Shown here: positions 7,344-13,037 of the stretch, piece by piece | Layout of the letters: each line of letters begins with the position of its first letter | How positions within the stretch are numbered: the stretch's first letter is position 1 | Origin: Anaerolineae bacterium | GTDB lineage: Bacteria; Chloroflexota; Anaerolineae; Anaerolineales; E44-bin32 | DNA length: 14,063 bases | Reading direction: 5' to 3' | Assembly (NCBI GenBank): GCA_030598885.1 | Contig: JAUVOZ010000036.1 | Location: 1-14,063, forward strand | Notes under the pieces: generated by a model | Seen by the model: only the letters and a program-made list of their open reading frames with translations | Database searches by the model: none | Told to the model about the DNA's origin: nothing | Position numbers and translations under genes: made by a program

Positions 7344-8144
7344 ATGAAAATAATTGCTGTAGCAAACCAAAGAATGGGCGTAGGAAAGACTGCCATAACC
7401 CTATCTTTGGGCATGGCGCTGTCCGAACGGGGTCTGCGGATACTCATGGTAGATCTTGATCCTCAAGCCGCACTTAGTGCAGCTTGTGGCGTCGAGGAGG
7501 CACAAGGTGCCAGTTTAGCCAATGTGCTCGGTGGATCAGGCCCAGGAACAGTTGAAATGAGGGACATATTAAAAGAAGTTTATCCTGGCCATAATTGTTA
7601 TTTAGCTCCGGCTGACCTTGAATTGACTCTCTCAGAATTAGGTTTGAATTTCAGGATAGGACGAGAAAGCGTGTTAGAGAAAGCCCTGGAAACGGTATCA
7701 AAAGAATTTGACCTGGCGGTATTAGATTGCCCATCGGCCTTGGGGATGCTGGCGGTCAATGCGCTGAACTCAGCCCAGGCAGTGCTCATTCCAACTCGAC
7801 CAGAGATAGCTGATTTGCGAAGTATAGAGTTGTTTCTAACCGTGCTTGAAAGGATTAAAAAGGAAATCAATCCCGATCTTGAAACACTCGGTGTCTTGGT
7901 GACATATTACAATCGTGAGCTAGGTCCCCATAAGGCTGCGATTAAAGCGATGAGGGAGGCTGGTCTTCCTTTGCTGGAGGTGGGGATTGAAGAAGGGGAT
8001 CACGAGATCGAGGATCAGTTAAGTGAAATGTCACGCCCCATTGACATCCCAGGTGATCCTCGAACCAGAACCCAATTGGCCAAATTAGTCGAACAGTGGC
8101 TAGCTGGCTGGCGAACTTGGCAACCCTCAATCACAGAATCATAG
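7344..8144 (+). CDS. ParA/Soj-family ATPase with variant Walker A
   Basis: A 266-residue P-loop ATPase of the ParA/MinD class, which position DNA or protein cargo through ATP-dependent dimerisation on the nucleoid or membrane. The motifs are NQRMGVGKTA (8-17), MVDLDPQA for the switch I region and VLDCPSALGMLAVNAL for Walker B. The usual signature KGGVGKTT reads RMGVGKTA, so the signature lysine is Arg (R10) and the next Gly is Met; the P-loop Lys (K15) is kept. No ParB gene or obvious parS site lies nearby, so it is probably an orphan ParA with a protein cargo, not a chromosome segregation pair. No amphipathic MinD-type C-terminal helix is evident. The ATG has no good Shine-Dalgarno; coupling to the upstream gene is possible. 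Confidence 0.88.
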   Translation: MKIIAVANQRMGVGKTAITLSLGMALSERGLRILMVDLDPQAALSAACGVEEAQGASLANVLGGSGPGTVEMRDILKEVYPGHNCYLAPADLELTLSELGLNFRIGRESVLEKALETVSKEFDLAVLDCPSALGMLAVNALNSAQAVLIPTRPEIADLRSIELFLTVLERIKKEINPDLETLGVLVTYYNRELGPHKAAIKAMREAGLPLLEVGIEEGDHEIEDQLSEMSRPIDIPGDPRTRTQLAKLVEQWLAGWRTWQPSITES

Positions 8145-8185
8145 GGAAATTAATTGCGGCGAACCTGGCTTCAATGGTATCCTTT

Positions 8186-8205
8186 GCCGAGGTTAGCCGA
8201 GGGTA
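8186..8205. repeat. Tandem 10-bp repeat GCCGAGGTTA / GCCGAGGGTA
   Basis: Two adjacent 10-bp units differ at one base and lie just upstream of the candidate -35 of the LCP-like gene. Spacing of one helical turn resembles tandem regulator half-sites. Function is inferred. Confidence 0.35.
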
Positions 8206-8210
8206 TTGGA

Positions 8211-8239
8211 TTCAAAGCCTGCGATAACTATGTCATAAT
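8211..8239 (+). promoter_or_regulatory. Candidate promoter of the LCP-like gene
   Basis: TTCAAA (8211-8216), a 17-bp spacer and CATAAT (8234-8239) give a moderate match to a housekeeping promoter in the 156-bp gap after parA. The predicted leader is about 55 nt. Confidence 0.35.
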
Positions 8240-8282
8240 ATGAGTTCGTGCAGCTCGGTTAACTTAAAATCGTCTTCTGGTT

Positions 8283-8296
8283 TTCCCTGAAGGGAA
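8283..8296 (+). promoter_or_regulatory. Shine-Dalgarno inside a short hairpin
   Basis: TTCCC and GGGAA pair around a TGAA loop, and the right arm is part of the AAGGGA Shine-Dalgarno of the gene starting at 8301. The stem could limit ribosome access. It is short, so any effect would be modest. Confidence 0.3.
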
Positions 8297-8300
8297 CAGC

Positions 8301-9068
8301 ATGAGGCGTCGCGCCTATATCGCATTTCTGATCATCATTCTTATTTGTTTTGGGATAGGGATATTTTCTACTCTACTTTCCCAAAACGATGGAGCGCCAT
8401 CAATTTCCCCGGATGCCCCCACCCCAACTGAAGTTCCTTCAAACCAGACTCTGTTGATACTTGGAGTTGACCAATTCGATAATCCTGATCCAATGCTCTA
8501 TGCAATATGGTTTGTGATTCATAGGATACCTGAAGAAGAAGTAGTTCTCTTCGGAATTCCGCTAAATTATCAGGTGAATGGATCTGGAACGGACACTCTG
8601 AGGAGTATATTCTCATGGTCTGTGGAAGAAGGCGTGGAGGGTGTATCAACCGAGTTCATGAATGAGCTACAAACTGCGGTTCCTCATGTGAGACTGGATA
8701 TGGTAGTAATCATGGATGAAACCTTCTTTGCGGCTCTTGTGGACTACATGGGTGGAATCCCAGCGGGTGACATTATTCTTCCTGGGCTAGAAGCGATAGC
8801 TGCCCAACGATTGATGTTTAACAAGCCAGATGCCTTGCTGGAATTCCAAGCCAATACGCTTGATGTTCTGCGTTATCAATTACCGATGAAGGATCCATCG
8901 ATGTCATCGTCAGCGGATGATGATTTAAGACCTCTATTCGATATGATACCCGACCATTGCATCGTACCATTGGATCCAGGCCAGCTCATTCTAAAGGCTC
9001 CTCGATTCTTATTCAATCGCCCTCAATCAATCCGTATCGAACTCATGCCCCACAGTCCTGCTCAGTGA
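8301..9068 (+). CDS. Membrane-anchored, divergent LCP (LytR-CpsA-Psr)-like protein
   Basis: A 255-residue protein with a basic start (MRRR), one hydrophobic segment at about 6-27 as signal anchor, a Pro/Thr-rich linker (32-48) and an extracytoplasmic domain. TLLILGVDQFDN, a later VVLFGIPLN and DMVVIMDETFFAALVDYMGGIP follow the strand and helix order of LCP proteins, which transfer glycopolymers to peptidoglycan. The conserved Arg-Asp residues normally seen around LGVDSR, RSDT and SIPRD are absent here: IPLNYQ replaces the IPRDT region. It is therefore probably catalytically inactive, or a different activity on the same fold. AAGGGA 5 nt before the ATG fixes the start. The LCP assignment comes from reading the sequence only. 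Confidence 0.6.
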   Translation: MRRRAYIAFLIIILICFGIGIFSTLLSQNDGAPSISPDAPTPTEVPSNQTLLILGVDQFDNPDPMLYAIWFVIHRIPEEEVVLFGIPLNYQVNGSGTDTLRSIFSWSVEEGVEGVSTEFMNELQTAVPHVRLDMVVIMDETFFAALVDYMGGIPAGDIILPGLEAIAAQRLMFNKPDALLEFQANTLDVLRYQLPMKDPSMSSSADDDLRPLFDMIPDHCIVPLDPGQLILKAPRFLFNRPQSIRIELMPHSPAQ

Positions 9069-9077
9069 TTCCTCTTC

Positions 9078-9098
9078 ACTCCTCGAGGGTAGTTTTTT
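9078..9098 (+). terminator. Weak intrinsic terminator after the LCP-like gene
   Basis: A short stem ACT-c-CTC/GGG-t-AGT, with one mismatch, one wobble pair and a very tight loop, is followed by TTTTTT. The T-run and position 10 bp after the stop support it; the poor stem argues against strong termination. Confidence 0.4.
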
Positions 9099-9137
9099 CA
9101 GTGCACTCATTCATTTGATAGAAATTTGTAAGGCGGT

Positions 9138-9166
9138 TTGATTGGCATATCGTGTTACTCTAGAAA
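9138..9166 (+). promoter_or_regulatory. Candidate promoter of the roadblock/GTPase operon
   Basis: TTGATT (9138-9143), 17 bp and TAGAAA (9161-9166) give a 4/6 match at each box. It sits after the weak terminator and 37 bp before the roadblock start codon. A long purine Shine-Dalgarno region (9172-9189) follows. Confidence 0.3.
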
Positions 9167-9202
9167 CACTGGAAGAGGAGAGGAAAGGATAGTTGTAATT
9201 CT

Positions 9203-10015
9203 ATGCTGCTAAACAAGCTTCGACGTTTGTTTGAGTCTGAAGCACCTCAGATTCATCATAAACCTCCATTAAGACAATATCCATCAGCTATTAGTCCTGC
9301 GCATCCGACGCCACCAAGCATATCGCACCGCATATCAAATCCAATAGGTAGGGCTATTCCGGTAACCCAAGCAAAACCAGTAGCTCGAACTAACGAGTTG
9401 ACGACAACTGACACCCAGGAAGAAGCTCATGAGTACCTAGCGCGTGTTCAGGGAAAGATTGGAAAATTAGCCGAAGAATTCGCCTCAGGCATGATCAATC
9501 GTGAACAATTCCAGGAACTATACGATCACTATCAACGGGAAATTCGAACTATTGAAACATGGATGGATCTGGCTCCACAATCCGATGCATGGCGAGACGC
9601 AAGCTCTGAGGGTAGGAGTATTGTGATTCGCAAGCAGCATATGGCTCGAATCCTGGGATATGCTGTATATAAAAATGACTCGGGAATGCCGGTTGCCACA
9701 ATTGGTAAATTCGAGGTGGATGCAGCCTTGTACGTGCCCATGCTCTCATCCTATCGGTCTGCTGCTTGGGAGATATTTGGCGCAGGCATGCGCTCCTTAC
9801 AGATCGAGAACGGGCGATGGCTATGCTTCGTGCCCGGGGAATCAACCACTCTGATGGCACTTTTCTCTACAGAACCGGCAACAAAACAGTTGAAGTCCCT
9901 CGATCAAATACATAGGTTATTCGAACGGGCAAACCGCCACATGTTGAGCAGCCCGGTTATCGATGCGAACGCTTTGGTCCTCCCGCATCAGTCTTTCGTA
10001 GGTCACAAACGCTAA
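9203..10015 (+). CDS. Roadblock/LC7-like protein with disordered and helical N-terminus
   Basis: A 270-residue soluble protein in three parts. Residues 1-70 are basic, rich in Pro, Ser and Thr and probably disordered. Residues 73-125 are charged and helical (EEAHEYLARVQGKIGKLAEE, then EQFQELYDHYQREI). Residues about 140-250 look like a roadblock/LC7 domain: LGYAVYKNDSGMPVAT, a small-residue helix, then GAGMRSLQIENGRWLCFVPGES, TTLMALFSTEP and a final helix FERANRHML. Roadblock proteins such as MglB act as GTPase-activating or scaffold partners of small GTPases. The gene just downstream, 24 nt away on the same strand, is such a GTPase. AAGGA lies 13 nt before ATG 9203, longer than usual. The roadblock call is by eye; the N-terminal parts are unlike MglB, which is mostly a bare domain. 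Confidence 0.62.
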   Translation: MLLNKLRRLFESEAPQIHHKPPLRQYPSAISPAHPTPPSISHRISNPIGRAIPVTQAKPVARTNELTTTDTQEEAHEYLARVQGKIGKLAEEFASGMINREQFQELYDHYQREIRTIETWMDLAPQSDAWRDASSEGRSIVIRKQHMARILGYAVYKNDSGMPVATIGKFEVDAALYVPMLSSYRSAAWEIFGAGMRSLQIENGRWLCFVPGESTTLMALFSTEPATKQLKSLDQIHRLFERANRHMLSSPVIDANALVLPHQSFVGHKR

Positions 10016-10039
10016 CAATTCATTGGGGTATACACAGAC

Positions 10040-10573
10040 GTGGGCAAGATACCAGTGTTAAAAGTCGTCATAGCTGGCGACGGAAACGTAGGCAAGACAT
10101 CACTGGTGCGTCGTTATTGCGAGGGGAAATTTGATACTTCGCGCGTAGCCACAATTGGGGTAGATTTTCAAACCCATACTGTAGATCTTCCTAGTGGTCA
10201 AGTTAAACTCTCTATATGGGATATGGCTGGTCAGGAACGTTTCCGTGTGGTTCGAGGTGGATTCTACCGGGGGAGTTTAGCAGCCGCGTTGGTATTTGAT
10301 ATCACAAACCCTTCCAGCTTGACCAACCTCGAAAGTTGGTATCAGGAAATTTCTGAGGTCGCCCCCAATCAGAAGTTTATTATCATTGGAAACAAGATTG
10401 ACCTCGAACGCGTTCAAGGACCAGAGACCGCGCAAGCTTATGCTGCAAGAATAAGCGCACCATATCTCGAAACAAGCGCCTTGACTGGAGAGGGCGTCAG
10501 CTTGATGTTTGAAACGATGGCCACCCTTGCCTTCTCCTACTCTGCAACGCTTGGCTCCCATCAACCAGAATAG
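10040..10573 (+). CDS. Rab/Ras-like small GTPase
   Basis: A 177-residue single-domain GTPase with all five G motifs: P-loop GDGNVGKTS (13-21), switch I TIGVDF with T38, switch II WDMAGQERF with D61 and Q65 (counterpart of Ras Gln61), NKID (118-121) and TSAL (145-148). TIGVDF and WDxAGQERF are hallmarks of Rab proteins. Bacterial MglA lacks the canonical Asp of WDxAGQ, so this belongs with the Ras-like prokaryotic GTPases, not MglA proper. Met replaces the usual Thr in WDTAGQ. The C-terminus (GSHQPE) has no Cys, so it is not lipidated in the eukaryotic way. The GTG start at 10040 has only a weak GGGG upstream; GTG 10055 is an alternative but would trim the first strand. It likely forms an operon with the roadblock-like gene. 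Confidence 0.92.
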   Translation: MGKIPVLKVVIAGDGNVGKTSLVRRYCEGKFDTSRVATIGVDFQTHTVDLPSGQVKLSIWDMAGQERFRVVRGGFYRGSLAAALVFDITNPSSLTNLESWYQEISEVAPNQKFIIIGNKIDLERVQGPETAQAYAARISAPYLETSALTGEGVSLMFETMATLAFSYSATLGSHQPE

Positions 10574-10621
10574 TAGGTATCAAGCGGTTCACGAGAGATT
10601 GGGTGATATTTAAATTATCCT

Positions 10622-11485
10622 TTACACAGGGAAGTAACATATACCAGTTGTCCCCGGACCAGTATGTACGCCTAACGCAGGTGAAAGTTCAGAGATTAAC
10701 GACTCAACGCAAGTCAATCGCTCCTCGACCATTAACTTAATTATCTCTGCTTCTTCTCTAGCCGCCGCGTGAACGTATGCAATTTTAATCTTGCCCATAT
10801 AGCCAACTGCAGATTCAACCATATCGACCATTTTCTTATAAGCTTGTTGACGGCTTCGAGCTTGTCCTAAAGGCACAATAACTCCATCTTTCATCCCGAT
10901 GAGGGGTTTAATATTTAGCAGGCTGCCAACGAGGCGTTTTGCCTTTCCTATTCTGCCGCCCATATAAAGGTATTTCAACGTATCCGCGGTCTGTATCATT
11001 TGGGTGATAGGAATCATACTCCTAACCAAGCCCACAACATCCGACATCGGTTTGCCCGCCAATGTAGCCCGGGCAGCTTCGATCACCATCCAACCTTGAC
11101 ATAGGGAGACATTAAGCGTATCGATGACCTCGATCTTCATATTGGGCAATAGTTCCTGAAGCATCATCTTCGCCGAGACGGCGGCTTGATAAGCCCCACT
11201 TCCCTTCGATGTCATATGAATGCTTATAATTTCGCCAATCCCCTTCTCCTCGGCTAGCGATCGATAGAGCTTGAGATAATCGCCTGGACCTGGACTGGCT
11301 GTTGTGGGGAGTTCCTTGGCAGTCGTAAGCCACCGATAGAACCCTTCCCGATTGACGGTGACCAGGTCTCGCAACACTTCTTTTCCACGATGGATGTAGT
11401 AAGGAACCCAATAAATATTTAATTTATCCAAGATATATTTGGGAATACTGGCACAACTATCAGTCACTACAGCTATCTCGGGCAT
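10622..11485 (-). CDS. DegV-family fatty-acid-binding protein
   Basis: A 287-residue full-length DegV protein. Family members hold one fatty acid and, as FakB, present it to the kinase FakA to make acyl-phosphate for phospholipid synthesis. Visible motifs are VTDSCASIP (7-15), the TTASPGPGDY loop (61-70) where TSQPSP is usual, TSKGSGAYQAA (92-102), VIDTLNVSLCQG, YLYMGGRIGKAKR and HTGPGTTGI with H274 near the end. All the lipid-binding landmarks are present, though SKGSGA departs from the common SSxLSGT. AAGGAGA just upstream of the ATG is an excellent Shine-Dalgarno. It starts 47 nt after hflX and is probably its operon partner. It converges on the GTPase gene with only 48 bp between stops and no clear terminator. 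No fakA is in the window. Confidence 0.92.
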   Translation of the reverse strand: MPEIAVVTDSCASIPKYILDKLNIYWVPYYIHRGKEVLRDLVTVNREGFYRWLTTAKELPTTASPGPGDYLKLYRSLAEEKGIGEIISIHMTSKGSGAYQAAVSAKMMLQELLPNMKIEVIDTLNVSLCQGWMVIEAARATLAGKPMSDVVGLVRSMIPITQMIQTADTLKYLYMGGRIGKAKRLVGSLLNIKPLIGMKDGVIVPLGQARSRQQAYKKMVDMVESAVGYMGKIKIAYVHAAAREEAEIIKLMVEERLTCVESLISELSPALGVHTGPGTTGICYFPV

Positions 11486-11532
11486 GACCGTCTCCTTGTC
11501 ATAGCTTAGTTGTATTAGGTTGTTGGTAGCTA

Positions 11533-12846
11533 TTAGTTTATATATTCAATAAATTGTTTCATTAATCGATCAGGCACACGGCATTTAATAATTACGGCGT
11601 TCTGACCATGTTTGATGTTTTCAATCATCCCCTGTTCGTGGATGAGGTTAATCAAACGACCCTCTTTATATGGCAAATTGACTATAAGCGGTGACATCGC
11701 CTCATATAATTCATGCTCGATTGTGGTTAGTAATGTCAGGATGCCATCACCAGTGAGTGCTGAAATCGGCACCGCACGCTCAAATTCATCCACTAGGTCG
11801 ACGGTCGCCTGTGGGTTGGTGAGCAAGTCAGTCTTATTGAGAGCAGTCACCATTGGAATGGCTGTTACCTCAATCTCCTCCAGCGTGGCGCGGACAGCCT
11901 TTGCCTGAGCTACAGCATTAGGATGGGTGATGTCTACAACGTGAAGCAGCAAATCAGAATCACCAATTTCTTCAAGGGTTGCTCTAAATGCCGCAATTAG
12001 CGTCGTCGGAAGATTTTGAATGAATCCTACTGTGTCAGTGAAGAGAACCTGGCGTCCTTTGGGCAACTCAACCCTTCGTGTTGTGGGATCAAGCGTGGCA
12101 AAAAGCTTATCAGCGACAAGAACATTCGAATTCGCAATACGATTTAGCAGGGTCGATTTGCCTGTATTTGTATACCCAACTAGAGCAACAGTCGGTATCT
12201 CAGCTCGTCGCCTGCGTGCCCGATAACGACTGCGATGAGCCCGGACCTTATCGAGTTGACGTCGCAGGTGAGCAATACGTCGTCTAATATCACGTCGGTC
12301 GACCTCCAGCTGGGTCTCGCCAGGTCCTCGTAAGCCAACTCCGCCAACTGATCCTGCTCTGCCCCCTCCCCCGCCTGCTTGCCGTGCGAGGTGTGTCCAG
12401 GCACGCGTCAGGCGCGGTAATCTATACTCATACTGTGCTAGCTCGACCTGAAGCGAGCCTTCGTGGGTGTTAGCGTGTAATGCGAATATATCAAGAATGA
12501 GTGCAGTACGGTCTACAACCCGTACGTTCTCCCCAAAATACTTCTCCAGCTCACGCTGGTGGCGTGGGGAGAGCTCGTAGTCAAATAATACGATGTCAGC
12601 AACGGTTTCGTGGACAAGACTTCGGATTTCGCTTATCTTTCCCGAACCAAGGAGAATCTTCGGATTCGGGCGTCTAAGACGTTGTGATGTCCTTCCCACA
12701 ACAACTAGACCTGCTGTTTGAGCTAATAGACTTAATTCGTTAAGTGAGTCCTCAATCGATAAAATCCTGGGCTCATCAGGTAATTCTACTCCGACGAGGA
12801 AAGCCCGTTCGCTAGGTAATTCTGTTGGTAGTGTAAGCTTCTTCAT
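11533..12846 (-). CDS. hflX: Ribosome-associated GTPase HflX
   Basis: A 437-residue protein, close to the usual length. HflX binds the 50S subunit, splits stalled or hibernating 70S ribosomes and hydrolyses GTP. The N-terminal domain (1-about 150) contains LLGSGKISEI and VDRTALILDIFALHANTHEGSLQVELAQ. A glycine-rich stretch and GLRGPGETQLEVDRR come next, then an Arg-rich coiled helix (about 185-215). The GTPase domain has G1 GYTNTGKST (224-232, K230), FATLDPTTR for G2, DTVGF for G3, NKTD for G4 and SAL for G5. A short C-terminal domain follows. No Shine-Dalgarno precedes the ATG; instead a TATAAT lies 6 nt upstream, as in leaderless mRNAs. It lies downstream of trmFO and upstream of degV on the same strand. 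Confidence 0.97.
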   Translation of the reverse strand: MKKLTLPTELPSERAFLVGVELPDEPRILSIEDSLNELSLLAQTAGLVVVGRTSQRLRRPNPKILLGSGKISEIRSLVHETVADIVLFDYELSPRHQRELEKYFGENVRVVDRTALILDIFALHANTHEGSLQVELAQYEYRLPRLTRAWTHLARQAGGGGGRAGSVGGVGLRGPGETQLEVDRRDIRRRIAHLRRQLDKVRAHRSRYRARRRRAEIPTVALVGYTNTGKSTLLNRIANSNVLVADKLFATLDPTTRRVELPKGRQVLFTDTVGFIQNLPTTLIAAFRATLEEIGDSDLLLHVVDITHPNAVAQAKAVRATLEEIEVTAIPMVTALNKTDLLTNPQATVDLVDEFERAVPISALTGDGILTLLTTIEHELYEAMSPLIVNLPYKEGRLINLIHEQGMIENIKHGQNAVIIKCRVPDRLMKQFIEYIN

Positions 12847-12852
12847 ATGTTA

Positions 12853-12858
12853 ATTATA
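12853..12858 (-). promoter_or_regulatory. -10 box placed for a leaderless hflX transcript
   Basis: On the minus strand TATAAT ends 6 nt before the hflX ATG, so transcription should begin at or next to the start codon. No Shine-Dalgarno is present and no consensus -35 is seen 16-18 bp upstream. Confidence 0.5.
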
Positions 12859-12934
12859 TAGTCGAAAGAATATTCCCTACTACTGATAATAGAGGCTTCA
12901 TCCCCATATTAAACATGATCTAGATCCCCAGAAT

Positions 12935-12957
12935 GCCTCATTGCGCATAGCCTCATT
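12935..12957. repeat. Direct repeat GCCTCATT, two copies
   Basis: GCCTCATT occurs at 12935-12942 and 12950-12957, 15 bp apart, straddling the left arm of the inverted repeat that ends at 13010. It lies in the trmFO-hflX gap. Confidence 0.4.
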
Positions 12958-13010
12958 ATATTTAGTGTAATAATAAAAATGAACTTGTTTGTTATTTATG
13001 GCTATGCGCA
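12942..13010. repeat. 11-bp inverted repeat, 47-bp interior
   Basis: TGCGCATAGCC (12942-12952) and GGCTATGCGCA (13000-13010) are perfect reverse complements. The right arm lies in the last codons of trmFO and the left arm is intergenic. It could fold at the mRNA 3' end or mark a tiny inserted element. No target-site duplication is evident and no T-run follows. Confidence 0.55.
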
Positions 13011-13037
13011 TTATATTCGTTATCCTTCATAAATAAC
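12991..13037. repeat. 10-bp inverted repeat at the trmFO 3' end
   Basis: GTTATTTATG (12991-13000) and CATAAATAAC (13028-13037) pair perfectly around 27 bp. One arm covers the trmFO stop codon, and base 13000 is shared with the other inverted repeat, so the two stems compete. A U-rich stretch follows only about 10 nt later on the trmFO strand. Confidence 0.5.

Noticed and set aside
9549..9860. Minus-strand 103-codon frame inside the roadblock-like gene
   Set aside because: Arg/Ser-rich shadow translation with no start signal; the plus-strand frame has a coherent domain order.
10574..10621. Bidirectional terminator between the GTPase and degV genes
   Set aside because: Only a weak AT-rich dyad (GATA/TATC) is visible, with no GC stem and no T-run.
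11112..12404. Several reading frames in other frames of degV and hflX
   Set aside because: They are shadows of two strongly conserved genes.
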